From the NCBI GenBank assembly GCA_963718635.1, contig OY970367.1, positions 186,001-250,000 on the forward strand: a DNA stretch of 64,000 bases, in the 5' to 3' direction. A program made the translations under genes and the position numbers. This stretch comes from JAIOQJ01 sp963718635 (GTDB taxonomy: Bacteria > Planctomycetota > Planctomycetia > Gemmatales > Gemmataceae). Below the pieces are notes generated by a model. The model did not search any database. It saw nothing but the letters and a program-made list of their open reading frames with translations, and had not been told where the DNA came from. Shown piece after piece: positions 46,538 to 55,704 of this stretch. Position 1 is the first letter of the stretch, and each line of letters begins with the position of its first letter.

Positions 46538-46812
46538 GAGCGATGCAAGGAAGCAAACATTTCCTTTGCGTTCTTGAACGTCTTCACTCCCTTTCCCGCG
46601 CTGGCCTCTCGTATGGCCTTGCGCAAGCGCGCATTCGGGATCTCAGAATGGTGGACGGGAGACGGCAAGAAAGGAAGTCCGCCCGTGCGTCTGACCTCGG
46701 TGTAAAACAGCACGATCGCCTGGGCGGGCTTGATGCCCTGGGCCTGAAGGATTTCCTCGGCTTGCTCCCGAAGCGATGGGTCGATGCGGTGCTGCAGGCG
46801 TCCAGATTTCAT
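46534..46812 (-). CDS. RelB/DinJ-type antitoxin
   Basis: 92 residues from the ATG at 46812 (MKSGRLQHRIDPSLREQAEE). The N-terminal ribbon-helix-helix is visible (RLQHRIDPSLREQAEEILQA, then GIKPAQAIVLFYTEVRR), and the C-terminal toxin-binding tail contains IPNARLRKAIREA. The longer upstream frame crosses the promoter, so 46812 is preferred. It overlaps the toxin gene by 4 bases. Confidence 0.8.
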   Translation of the reverse strand: MKSGRLQHRIDPSLREQAEEILQAQGIKPAQAIVLFYTEVRRTGGLPFLPSPVHHSEIPNARLRKAIREASAGKGVKTFKNAKEMFASLHRS

Positions 46813-46825
46813 GAAAGGAGTGGAA

Positions 46826-46844
46826 TGTACTCCCATTGTACTCC
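46826..46844 (-). promoter_or_regulatory. toxin-antitoxin promoter with direct-repeat operator
   Basis: Two copies of TGTACTCC (46826-46833 and 46837-46844 on the plus strand) stand one helical turn apart. The minus strand between them carries TACAAT (46840-46835), a -10 box about 22 bases before the antitoxin ATG. Binding by the ribbon-helix-helix antitoxin would give the usual autoregulation. Confidence 0.55.
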
Positions 46845-46969
46845 GCATGACTCGTCGGCGCAAGGACCGCCATACGGATGAAACCCCTCCTTTTTGGTAC
46901 GCAATTCTTTCCGAAGGCCGCCACGGTTGATCCACACGCGGGATTCATGGAAGGGGATACACTGGGGGC

Positions 46970-47311
46970 GTGCTCAACCCGATTGGCATCCCCGACGACG
47001 ACAAGGCCGCGCACATGGCGGCGGAACGGACCCGCAGGCTCCGCGAGAAGGAAGGGATGTTCGCGGAGTTCATCGAGCCGGTCACGGCAGGGCAAATTCA
47101 GGAGGCCGCCCGCAAGCATCGAGACCGCTTCCAGAGGGCGTTGGATTCGCTGCAATCGCGAGGCGAGGAATGCAGGGCACGCGTCCTTTCCTTGGTAAGC
47201 CAAGAGGAGATGGCGTTATTAGAAGAACGCCGCGCGAGTTTGCCGGATGGACCGGAATACCATGCCGATTTCTGGCGGCGGGCAATGCAAGCGGCTACAA
47301 GGCCGGCATAA
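46970..47311 (+). CDS. hypothetical helical protein (113 aa)
   Basis: GTG start at 46970 (VLNPIGIPDDDKAAHMAAER). Strongly helical and charged, with FIEPVTAGQIQEAARKHRDR and SLVSQEEMALLEERRAS. No domain recognised. It precedes the DUF559-like nuclease on the same strand with about 210 bases between. A second frame is open across that gap to 47517, but I see no support for it as a gene. Confidence 0.5.
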   Translation: MLNPIGIPDDDKAAHMAAERTRRLREKEGMFAEFIEPVTAGQIQEAARKHRDRFQRALDSLQSRGEECRARVLSLVSQEEMALLEERRASLPDGPEYHADFWRRAMQAATRPA

Positions 47312-47522
47312 CTTTTGGCTGGCGAGAATACACACGCTTTAATCGCGCTTGTTTGGCTACCGAGCTTGAGTTCAAGTATCCACCGCAATACGCTACTAAT
47401 TCCGGGGTCTGTGCGATCAGACTACCCGGCAGAATGAGAGCAAAGGACGGGGCGTCGATCCCGCGGCTTGCGCGATATGTGCGGCGCATTCTAGGCGATG
47501 ATATACTCAAGGAGTAGCTCCG

Positions 47523-48380
47523 GTGGACAGAGAAGATTTCGAGGATCGGTCTCGGTTCGCGGCTATTTGCAGGGATTTTGTGCACCGTGCGGTGGCCGAG
47601 GGGAGGTCCGATCGCAGAGAGTCATCGGAGAATGCCGACATCGCGGACCGGGCTTTCGAAGAATCTCTTTGGGTCTTGGCTCAAAAGAACATCGAAATCG
47701 TTTTCAGATACTCCGACTCTCCCATACAGACGATCTTCCTGAATGCGCTTGCTCTCACTTTCATTGCGCATAGCAGTTTTCTTGTCTTTCGGCCCCCGAT
47801 GCAGAACGCCCCCGAGGAAATTGAATCTTTTCGCGAATATCTTCGCGGTCTAGACAGGTTCGCAGCCTGGTATGATTCCCAAAACGGCGATTGGACGCAA
47901 ATCGACGCGTATTTCGATGGAGAAGTAAGTTCGGGAAGACTGGACCCGGAAGAGCGGTCCTGGATCAGCCTCTTGTTATTTACGTATCATCTGCTTCCGC
48001 TGCGGGGGGCGTTCCATGTCACGATGGAAGCGGGCTTCCCCCACGTGAAGGTGAACAACAAAGGGATACGTGTCGACTCTTTGTTTTGGGTGCCAAGCGC
48101 CCCAGAGATCAGCCTTGTGGCCGAATTCGATGGCTTTGCATTCCATTCCTCGAAAGACTCCTTTATCGCCGATCGCAAACGAGATCGGGCGCTAAATGCC
48201 GGAGGCGTGCAGGTGTACCGATTTGCCGGAACAGAGATCGTAAAGGATCCTTTGCTGGCCGCGAAGGACGTCTTTGAGTGGCTTCAATCGAAGGCCCCCG
48301 GTCTCTTGTTTCAGTTCGGGCCCTCTTGCGAAAACCGGTTAAATCCTGGTGCGGCATATGCCGCACCAGGCATTCGCTAG
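47523..48380 (+). CDS. Vsr/DUF559-like PD-(D/E)XK endonuclease
   Basis: 285 residues from GTG 47523 with AAGGAG 11 bases upstream. The N-terminal 180 residues are helical (WVLAQKNIEIVFRYSDS). The C-terminal 100 residues follow the DUF559/Vsr nuclease fold: GIRVDSLFWVP (Asp), LVAEFDGFAFHSSKDSF (Glu-x-Asp), KRDRALNAGGVQVYRFAG (the arginine/beta-strand hallmark) and KDPLLAAKDVFEWLQS. Such domains nick or cut DNA. It lies among restriction and Argonaute genes. Its last codons are formed by a perfect 26-bp palindrome. Confidence 0.7.
   Translation: MDREDFEDRSRFAAICRDFVHRAVAEGRSDRRESSENADIADRAFEESLWVLAQKNIEIVFRYSDSPIQTIFLNALALTFIAHSSFLVFRPPMQNAPEEIESFREYLRGLDRFAAWYDSQNGDWTQIDAYFDGEVSSGRLDPEERSWISLLLFTYHLLPLRGAFHVTMEAGFPHVKVNNKGIRVDSLFWVPSAPEISLVAEFDGFAFHSSKDSFIADRKRDRALNAGGVQVYRFAGTEIVKDPLLAAKDVFEWLQSKAPGLLFQFGPSCENRLNPGAAYAAPGIR
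48345..48370. repeat. perfect 26-bp palindrome
   Basis: The 13 bases CCTGGTGCGGCAT are followed immediately by their exact reverse complement, centred on CATATG. It lies in the last codons of the nuclease gene. No T-run follows, so it is not a standard terminator. It could be a protein-binding or recombination site, or form a hairpin at the 3' end of the message. Confidence 0.6.
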
Positions 48381-48481
48381 GGCTGCCGTTGAGTGCGAGC
48401 GCCGACTGGAAATGTCGAGCAGGTGCGCGTGACGACGACAGGGTTCGAAATTGCTTGAGATTGATGAAATGTGGCGGTCTA

Positions 48482-49747
48482 TCACCATCGACTAAAGTGT
48501 GCTCGAAAGAATTCCCCTGTATACGCTTCGTTGGAGAATTCGGGCGTTTCCAACCAACTTGGCCGAACGAACGACCAATGCTCGAGCAGAGCATCGGCAA
48601 TGTCGCGTGCTGCGCGATGGACTTCAAGGGGGCCTTCCTCGCTTGGCCGCAAATATAAGAAGTTGGCCCTGTCGCAAATCGGGATCGGGACAAATTGTCG
48701 CTCTAATCTCTTCGTTACGCAGACGAGTTGCTTGTCGTTCGTCCCTCGAATGGCGAGTCCGAGGGAAAAATCCGATGCGGCGAAGGAAAGGCCATTCCCC
48801 ATGTCCATCAGGAAGCTCAGAAATCCCACTGTTCGAGCCACGACGGTCGCGTAATAGACTGATTGATTCTCGGCCATGATCCCCATTGGATCGAAGCCGT
48901 GCTCCAGGAAGCCGGACCGTTCGACCGCCAGGTAATTGCTGAAAAAGCGTGCGCCGGGAGGTTGGAGCAGCATGCCTGCATCATTCCAAAGGTAAGTCTT
49001 CCCAAGACGGTCCGGGATAACGCCCGGGACGAATGGATAGGCCGTGCAGGGGCTATATCGTCGCTTGTTTACATCCATCCATTGCAGGAATGTCTGTTCT
49101 TCCGGCTCTTTGAAGAGCGGTTTGCCGAGATGGGCGAACAACAGGGCGGCTGTGCCTAAGGGCACCGTCTTGCGATTGTCGGTCATCATCCCAAGCTTCT
49201 TGCTGTAGGTGGTGTTCGCGAATTTCGTATCTTCAATGTCGGACAGGTTCCGCCCGATTAATTCTCGCCGGAATGCCGAAGCCTGTTCCGGTGCCGATCC
49301 GTAATTGTTGTGGATGATGTGCGCGGCCTGGCCGCCAGATTGATAATGCGTCAGGATAACCGACCCATCGGTTGGCGCTAGCGAAACATTGGCCAAGAAG
49401 AGGTCGGTCATTCTTTCGTTTGGGGCGTCCTGACCCCGGCCTAGTTCTTCATGTTCGGCTTTTCGCTTGATCAAGACTTCAACGGTGTAGGCAGCCGCAT
49501 CGGCGTCAATGACGTCGTGGTGAATTGGACACATCAGGATCAAGTTGCCGAAGCTTTGGCGATCGTCTTCCGTTTGAGCAGGGTCGTAACGTGCAGAACC
49601 TGGATTGTTTCCCTTGATGTGGCAGATTTTGGCCACGACCTTGCCACTGGACTCGTCCACCAGTGGTTGAGGGCAATTGCGGAAAGCGCAGCGATTCCTG
49701 GAAACAGCGAAAAGTCGCTTTATGGTCGGTCGACTAATTTCGGCCAT
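48482..49747 (-). CDS. HNH-motif protein with large C-terminal domain
   Basis: 421 residues from the ATG at 49747 (MAEISRPTIKRLFAVSRNRC). The N-terminus is an HNH-type domain: RCAFRNCPQPLVDE (Cys pair), AKICHIKGNNPGSARYDP (catalytic His region) and NLILMCPIHHDVID. The remaining 300 residues begin with HYQSGGQAAHIIHNNYG and have no known motif. Proteins with this N-terminus are frequent in defence islands, where the C-terminus may be an effector or sensor. It converges with the DUF559-like nuclease and is divergent from the DNA methylase. Confidence 0.65.
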   Translation of the reverse strand: MAEISRPTIKRLFAVSRNRCAFRNCPQPLVDESSGKVVAKICHIKGNNPGSARYDPAQTEDDRQSFGNLILMCPIHHDVIDADAAAYTVEVLIKRKAEHEELGRGQDAPNERMTDLFLANVSLAPTDGSVILTHYQSGGQAAHIIHNNYGSAPEQASAFRRELIGRNLSDIEDTKFANTTYSKKLGMMTDNRKTVPLGTAALLFAHLGKPLFKEPEEQTFLQWMDVNKRRYSPCTAYPFVPGVIPDRLGKTYLWNDAGMLLQPPGARFFSNYLAVERSGFLEHGFDPMGIMAENQSVYYATVVARTVGFLSFLMDMGNGLSFAASDFSLGLAIRGTNDKQLVCVTKRLERQFVPIPICDRANFLYLRPSEEGPLEVHRAARDIADALLEHWSFVRPSWLETPEFSNEAYTGEFFRAHFSRW

Positions 49748-49903
49748 ATAAATTCGCCCCACCCTTCCTAGCAATGCAAACGGCATCACTCTCGATTCTA
49801 CTTGAATGACCTCGTTCGAGTAGCTCCCGAAGCCCGATATCGGACATGGCGTCTGGCAGTTCGGCCGATAGAATGAGGGTGACCTGGCGTTTTCGAGAAC
49901 CCG

Positions 49904-51448
49904 ATGAAGAAAATCACTGGCGTGAAACAGACTCGTCGAGCCCCGGCGTTGGCTGCCGTCGAAGCTCTGCGAGCTACGGTCGGGAAAGCAATTCCTTTAG
50001 ATCGAAAGTCCGAATACGGTCAATTCTTCACACCCCGCCCGATCGCCCAGCTCATGGGAGCGATGACTGAAGCGGGAGCCTGCCCGTTTCGAATACTTGA
50101 CGCGGGTGCCGGCGTCGGTTCGCTCTTTACTGCCGTAGTCGATCATCTCTGCCAACGGAAGAACAAGCCCAAGGAGATTCAGGTTTCGGCGTACGAACTC
50201 GACCCGCAATTGTGCGAACGTCTGAAGGAAACCCTAGAGCATTGCAGAGGAGAGTGCGAGGAGGCTGGCGTCGTTTTTTCAGCCGAAGTGGTTCAGGGAG
50301 ACTTCTTGGCGGCGACCGCTGATGCCCTGGATGAGCGGTTCTTCTCGCTCCAATCACCTGAGCGATACGATTTGGCGATTCTCAACCCGCCGTACGGAAA
50401 GATCCACAGCCAATCGAACGCCCGCAAGACGCTCCAGCGAATCGGCATTGAAACCAGCAACATCTACACGGGTTTTCTCGCCGCCGCCGTGCATCTGCTT
50501 CGGCCGGGAGGGGAACTCATCGCCATCACCCCCCGGAGTTTTTTCAACGGTAGTTATTTCCGTCCTTTCCGCAGATGGTTTCTCAAAGAAATGACGCTTC
50601 AGCGCATCCACACATTTCTTTCACGAGAGAAGGCTTTTCGCGATGATGATGTGCTTCAAGAGACGGTGATCTTCCGGGCGGTGAAACACGCTCCCAGGGC
50701 TGAGGTGATGATCACCTCGACCGACGGCCCGAACGAAGAGCTGATGTCACGGCATGTGGCGGAATATGCAGAAGTGGTGCAGCCGAACGATCCAGAGAGC
50801 TTCATCCGCATTCAGATCGACCCAGCATCCCGAAAGATCGCGGAGCTAATGGCAACGTGCCGGAAGTCGTTAGGCGATATCGGGCTGGAAGTATCGACTG
50901 GCCGCGTCGTCGATTTTCGCGCGACATCGTTCCTGCGCAAGTACTCCGCCGAAAAAACGGTTCCTCTCATCTACCCAATGCACTTTAGCCAAGGCGTGAT
51001 CGCGTGGCCGAAAGAGGACGCTCGCAAGCCCGAGGCGATCGTTGATGCGGACGAAACGCGAGGCATTCTCGTCCCGAACGAGAATTATGTCCTCGTGAAG
51101 CGGTTCTCGGCGAAGGAGGAGCGGAGGCGTATTGTGGCGGCCGTGTATGAGGCGCAACGACTCGATTGTCGCTTGGTCGGCTTCGAGAACCACCTCAATT
51201 ACTTTCATTGCCAGGGACGGGGCCTGCCCATTGACTTGGCCCGTGGGCTGGCCGCGTTCTTGAATACGACACTCGTGGACCAGTACTTTCGGCAATTCAG
51301 CGGCCACACCCAGGTCAATGCGACTGACTTGCGGAATATGCGGTTTCCGAATCGCCAGACGCTGGAGCGGATCGGATCGCGAATCGGAGAGGAGCCGCTC
51401 GAACAGGCCGGCATCGACGATCTGCTTAAGTCGGAAATACATCACTGA
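49904..51448 (+). CDS. type II N6-adenine DNA methyltransferase (PstI/Eco57I-like)
   Basis: A 514-residue protein. It has YGQFFTPRPIAQLMGAM (an entry motif of type II adenine methylases), ILDAGAGVGSLFTAVVDHL (motif I), and DLAILNPPYGKIHSQSNA (motif IV, NPPY). A C-terminal recognition domain has FRATSFLRKY and GFENHLNYFHCQG. It methylates adenine in a specific target. The convergent gene at 51452-52300, only 3 bases away, encodes a probable endonuclease, so the two form a restriction-modification system. The target sequence cannot be inferred. Confidence 0.85.
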   Translation: MKKITGVKQTRRAPALAAVEALRATVGKAIPLDRKSEYGQFFTPRPIAQLMGAMTEAGACPFRILDAGAGVGSLFTAVVDHLCQRKNKPKEIQVSAYELDPQLCERLKETLEHCRGECEEAGVVFSAEVVQGDFLAATADALDERFFSLQSPERYDLAILNPPYGKIHSQSNARKTLQRIGIETSNIYTGFLAAAVHLLRPGGELIAITPRSFFNGSYFRPFRRWFLKEMTLQRIHTFLSREKAFRDDDVLQETVIFRAVKHAPRAEVMITSTDGPNEELMSRHVAEYAEVVQPNDPESFIRIQIDPASRKIAELMATCRKSLGDIGLEVSTGRVVDFRATSFLRKYSAEKTVPLIYPMHFSQGVIAWPKEDARKPEAIVDADETRGILVPNENYVLVKRFSAKEERRRIVAAVYEAQRLDCRLVGFENHLNYFHCQGRGLPIDLARGLAAFLNTTLVDQYFRQFSGHTQVNATDLRNMRFPNRQTLERIGSRIGEEPLEQAGIDDLLKSEIHH

Positions 51449-51451
51449 CGT

Positions 51452-52300
51452 TCACGACAGCGTGTACATTTCCGGGATGCCCTCACTTTCGAATTGGTCC
51501 ACTAACGGCAAGCTGGTTCCGGTCCAGACGGCTCCGGGAAAAGTGTCGATCGGCTCGAACGCCTTCTTGCCGAAATAGGCAGCGCCGCGGTTTTCATCGC
51601 GTCTCTGCTTTACCGATTTGAAGTGGGCAGTCATTCTGTACACGTCCGTCCACCAGAGCCCGATGATCTTGAAGCCGACGGTGGGCGGCTGCCATGTCTC
51701 CAGGACCTGCGCGTGAATGATGTAACAGGGAATATTGAGCCGCTTCATGTCGTTCTTGATCGTATCGCAATCGGAGCAATCAAGCTGGAACTGACTCATG
51801 TCCTTGATGGAGCTGCGGCCGGTCTTGTTCTCGATGCCGAATAGATTCTCCTTCGATGCAGCATCCCTCACAAGAAAGTCGATCGGCGCGGTTGCACTCT
51901 CGTCGGTGTCTCGTCGGGGACGGAGCGACGAAATGTCGTTCCGGACTAATTCCAATTGCGGCAGTTTTGGGCGTACATGAACGTCCCAGAAGTTCACGAT
52001 CGCAAGTTCGGCGACATGATTGCGTCCGATGGCGCCGGCCACTCGATGACAGATGTCGCAGAGGAACCAGGTGCGCATCTTGACCTTGAGGATCTGGTTG
52101 CAAAGCTGGCAGTAGCCGTCCACCTCTTCGCCAGAATAAAGGGGAGCATTTCCGCCGAAAGCCTCCGTCGTCCAGGTACTCGTGCATGCGTCGCAGAGGA
52201 AGTACTGGCGGAGGCGCACATCTTTGCGAGGCTTCGCGTGCCTGACGCAAGTCGGATACGTGAAGGGTGGGGGTTTCGGTGCCTTCGGTTGTCGGGCCAT
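51452..52300 (-). CDS. zinc-finger PD-(D/E)XK restriction endonuclease, partner of the methylase
   Basis: 282 residues. The N-terminal half has three Cys pairs of zinc-ribbon type (YFLCDACTSTW, GYCQLCNQIL, WFLCDICHRVAG). The nuclease core follows: ATAPIDFLVRDAAS (Asp) and LFGIENKTGRSSIKDMSQ (Glu-x-Lys). The arrangement Asp-x(n)-Glu-x-Lys is the PD-(D/E)XK signature. It converges with the methylase, whose stop is 3 bases away, and is probably its cognate nuclease. A long open frame crosses it in another reading phase but is a shadow. Confidence 0.75.
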   Translation of the reverse strand: MARQPKAPKPPPFTYPTCVRHAKPRKDVRLRQYFLCDACTSTWTTEAFGGNAPLYSGEEVDGYCQLCNQILKVKMRTWFLCDICHRVAGAIGRNHVAELAIVNFWDVHVRPKLPQLELVRNDISSLRPRRDTDESATAPIDFLVRDAASKENLFGIENKTGRSSIKDMSQFQLDCSDCDTIKNDMKRLNIPCYIIHAQVLETWQPPTVGFKIIGLWWTDVYRMTAHFKSVKQRRDENRGAAYFGKKAFEPIDTFPGAVWTGTSLPLVDQFESEGIPEMYTLS

Positions 52301-52307
52301 GAGCGCG

Positions 52308-52670
52308 CCTATTTGACGGAACGACCGTACGAGGTACGCTCACCCCGATGGGATCGTGCCGAGTCGTTGGTGTGTTGCCAGCGCCGTGCGAGAGTGCCTT
52401 CTGCCAGGTCGGAGCTCTCACGCGACGGACGATCCCATCATCTTCCAGCTCTTGGCGGGCAAGAACAGGGCGCAGGTGGATTTTCCTTGGCCCCGCCACG
52501 CTGAGTACAAAATCCAGCACGGAGCAGGGTGTTGCAGAATTCTCTGAGCCGTCATCAGCGAGCCAATTCTCCGTCTCTATCGTCGCCTTCGGAGCTTTGG
52601 TCAGCTCAGATGCTAGAATAATCATCCAGTTCAACGGGCGGAACAACCGTCGTCGCTGGCGAGTTGACAT
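52308..52670 (-). CDS. possible small protein upstream of the endonuclease
   Basis: From the ATG at 52670 (MSTRQRRRLFRPLNWMIILA) the frame has plausible composition (SVLDFVLSVAGPRKIHLRPV) up to the start of the endonuclease gene, then runs on out of phase over it. The real end is unclear, and a frameshift near 52310 may be involved. It could be a controller-type or immunity protein of the restriction system, but no helix-turn-helix is visible. Support is weak. Confidence 0.3.
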
Positions 52671-52742
52671 AACGCCAGAGAGCTTGCGGAAGAGTTCGTA
52701 AGGTGGGCGCCTTGATCTCGCGATCGGAAACCGGAGGCGTAC

Positions 52743-54131
52743 TTGTCGAAGCGAAAACGGATTGGACATGGTGCCATTACCGGGGACAAGGGCGTCGCCT
52801 TTATCCACCGGACCGTCCTTGGCATGGGCTTCGTTTGGAACGCTACGCACCTTGAAGCTGGCATCGATGGGTACATCGAGATTCGCGACATTGCTTCTGG
52901 CGATGTCACGAACTGCATTCTTCAGGCTCAGAGCAAAGCGGGAGCAAGTTGGTTCAAGGCTGAGACGGATGAAACCTTCGAATTCATCTGTGATGAGCGT
53001 GACCTGACGTACTGGCTCGCCGGGAACGCGCCGGTCATCTTGATCGTTTCGCGGCCAGATCAGAACGAAGGATATTGGAAGCCGGTGAAGGACTATTTCC
53101 GTGATCCGCACCGCCGCAAGACAAGGAAGATCATCTTCGACAAGCAAACCGATCGCTTTGATGCGGATAGTCGCCAACGTCTGATCGCTCTGGCGCTTCC
53201 TGCCGACAGTGGGCTCTATCTCGCCGCCATTCCTCAAACCGAGACGCTCGCAGCGAATCTATTGCCGTTGCAGCGATTCCCCGAGACTCTTTTTCGGGCG
53301 AAGACGGTGCTCCGCTATCCGGGGCAGGTATGGGAAAAACTGAACGGGAAGAATGCGGGAGATCTCGGAGAATGGATGTTGCACGATGGCTTTTTGTATT
53401 CGATCCACGACCTACGGGGTGGGGCGTGGACAGGGGCCTGCTTGACGGCGACGGTGGAGTCGCTCTCCATGTCGGCATGGGCCAAGGCAGAGGACGGTCG
53501 AGAACGGTACGTGTTTGTTCGGATAATGACTTTCTGCCTGGATCAACTGCTATATCGCCAGGGGGTGCGGTTCTCGAAGGACAAAGAGCAGTACGTGTTT
53601 CGTGCGACCCCAGACTTGTCTGAGAAGAAGGTCGGAGGATTGTCGGTCTTCAAGGCGTATCCGAGCAAAACAAATCCGGATCGCATTGCCTACTACAGGC
53701 ATCGCGCAATGCGATTGCAATTGGTCCGCTTCGACGAAGCGTGGTACGCCGAAGTCACGCCATCGTATCACTTCACCCAGGACGGGTACTTGCTGTCGAA
53801 GTATTTTGAAGAACGCTTGAGCGGCATCAAGATGATCGAGCGTCAGAACAAGGTGCACCTCCGCCAAGTTCGATTGTGGGCGGAAGTGCTACAGCAAGTT
53901 CATCTTGGTAAGCCTGCCGACACGGGACCAGTACAACGATCGATGTTCGACTATTTGGAGGAGAAGAAACCCGAGCCCGTCATCGAGCCGTATCCGCATC
54001 TGGCCTTCGGCCCACTCGTGGAATTTCAGGTGGATTGCAGCGTGCCGGAAATTGCATGGCTGCCGTCGGAGGCGCCTGAAGAGGCGACGGAAAGCCGCGA
54101 AGATACTTCGTCGGGAGGGCTTTTCCCATGA
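52743..54131 (+). CDS. DREN (DUF4365)-APAZ protein of a SPARDA-like short-Argonaute system
   Basis: 462 residues. The N-terminal 170 residues match the DUF4365/DREN nuclease: RIGHGAITGDKGVAFIHRT, EAGIDGYIEIRD (Asp) and ILQAQSKAGASWF (Gln-x-Lys). The rest would be an APAZ domain, the Argonaute N/L1-like partner module, with DLGEWMLHDGFLYSIHDLRG and WYAEVTPSYHFTQDG. The stop overlaps the start of the Argonaute gene (ATGA, 54128-54131). DREN-APAZ plus short Argonaute is the SPARDA arrangement: guide-directed sensing of plasmid or phage nucleic acid triggers indiscriminate DNase and RNase activity. This gene is intact although its partner is frameshifted. Confidence 0.75.
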   Translation: MSKRKRIGHGAITGDKGVAFIHRTVLGMGFVWNATHLEAGIDGYIEIRDIASGDVTNCILQAQSKAGASWFKAETDETFEFICDERDLTYWLAGNAPVILIVSRPDQNEGYWKPVKDYFRDPHRRKTRKIIFDKQTDRFDADSRQRLIALALPADSGLYLAAIPQTETLAANLLPLQRFPETLFRAKTVLRYPGQVWEKLNGKNAGDLGEWMLHDGFLYSIHDLRGGAWTGACLTATVESLSMSAWAKAEDGRERYVFVRIMTFCLDQLLYRQGVRFSKDKEQYVFRATPDLSEKKVGGLSVFKAYPSKTNPDRIAYYRHRAMRLQLVRFDEAWYAEVTPSYHFTQDGYLLSKYFEERLSGIKMIERQNKVHLRQVRLWAEVLQQVHLGKPADTGPVQRSMFDYLEEKKPEPVIEPYPHLAFGPLVEFQVDCSVPEIAWLPSEAPEEATESREDTSSGGLFP

Positions 54132-55591
54132 TGCGGCTTGTGCGGTTTGAGGAGCCATTGCTGCAATTCGGAACAAGCCAACACGTCGACATACGGTTTG
54201 GCCTGATGAACTACTGTCCGTTGGATTTTGATAAGGGAGAAACACCGAAGAAAATCCGCGTGGGGATTGTTGGCAGTGCGACGTCGGTCGAAGGGCTGCG
54301 GGATTGGCTTGAGAAATGCCAGCAAGAAATTCCCGCAAAGCAAAGCCGACAGCCGAATCTGTTCCCGAAATTCCCAGGCTTCAATGCCGACTGCGCGTTT
54401 CATGCTCAGCTGATTACGGACTCGTCGCTGCAGCGCGACATGTCGTCAAGCCAGATGCGGGCGATCGCAAACGCCGCCGTGTTGGATGAGCGGAAGATCG
54501 AGGGGACGCGCGCCCTCGTGGAGCTCGGTGCGATCACTGTTCGACAAGAAGCCTCCTGACGTTGTGGTGGTGGCCGTCCCACAAGAGCTCCTGGACGCAT
54601 TCGAACCCGATGAGGCAGCGATCGACCTGGATGATGAGAATGCAGATGGTCGTACGGAGAAGCAATCCGGGATCGATTTCCATGACCTGCTGAAAGCGAA
54701 ATGCATGGCTTTGCCCCGAGCTTGCCCGATCCAATTGGTACTTCCTGCGACCTACGACGCATCAAAGCGTCGCCGAGGGCGTGGCGCAAGCGTGACGTTC
54801 GGCCGCTGCAGGACGAAGCGACTCGGGCATGGAATTTCCATACGGCCCTCTACTACAAAGCGGGCGGGACGCCCTGGCGATTGACCCATGATCCGGAAAA
54901 GCTCCAGACGTGCTTCGTGGGGATCGGCTTCTTCCGCACGTTGGACAAGCAGAGAATATCGACAAGCGTTGCTCAAGTGTTCAATGAACGGGGCACCGGT
55001 GTTGTCGTGCGCGGCGAGGCGGCGATGTTCCAAAAGGAGGACCGGCAACTTCATCTGGATGAGGAGGGCGCCTATAAGCTGTTATTGCGGGCGCTGGAAC
55101 AGTACCGTCACGAGCACCACACGGTGCCTGCTCGGGTAGTGATTCACAAGACATCGTCGCATAGCGCCGCCGAAATCGTCGGCTTCCAGCGGGCAATTGA
55201 TGAGTTCAAGATTCACTCGTGCGAGATGCTGTGGCTCAGCAAGTCGTTCACGCGACTATTTCGCAATGGAGTGTACCCTCCGCTTCGCGGGATGTGCCTA
55301 TCGCTGGATGATCGAACCCAGATTTTATACTCGCGAGGCAGCGTCGAATTCTACGCAACCTACCCAGGGATGTACATGCCGCGGACATTGCGGATCGGAT
55401 GCGAGCGGATCGAGCAGACGCCACGGTACTTGGCGGAAGAGGTCTTCGCGCTCACAAAAATGAATTGGAACGACACCCAATTGGACGGGGGCATGCCGAT
55501 TACAATTCGAGCCGCCCGCCAAGTTGGGGATATCCTCAAATACGCAAACGCAACCGATGACGTGCCACCGCACTACAGCTTCTACATGTAA
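54128..55591 (+). pseudogene. short prokaryotic Argonaute (MID-PIWI), two frameshifts
   Basis: Three frames give one protein of about 488 residues. The first (54128 to about 54540) has DIRFGLMNYCPLDFD and RVGIVGSATSVEGLRDWL. The second (about 54540-54770) has PPDVVVVAVPQELLDAF and PIQLVLPATYDASK, the MID domain. The third (about 54770-55591) has RPLQDEATRAWNFHTALYYK, CFVGIGFFRTLD, ARVVIHKTSSHSAAEIVGF and the end VPPHYSFYM, all typical of short Argonaute PIWI domains. The PIWI catalytic tetrad appears absent, as expected for the short class. The frame changes lie near 54540 and 54770. Coupled by ATGA overlap to the DREN-APAZ gene. With these frameshifts it would not function. Confidence 0.75.
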
Positions 55592-55704
55592 ATTGGGTAC
55601 GTCGTGATACCGGTGGCGTGGAAGGCGTGGGAGCTCGATGCTCGCGGGGGTAACTGTCGGACGCTGCATTGAAGTGCCAGCAATACCCGAGTCTGTTTGT
55701 TCAC

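Noticed and set aside
51780..53237. A 485-codon minus-strand open frame
   Set aside because: It covers the endonuclease and the DREN-APAZ gene in the wrong phase, and its only sensible stretch is the short segment listed as a possible small gene. The rest is a shadow.
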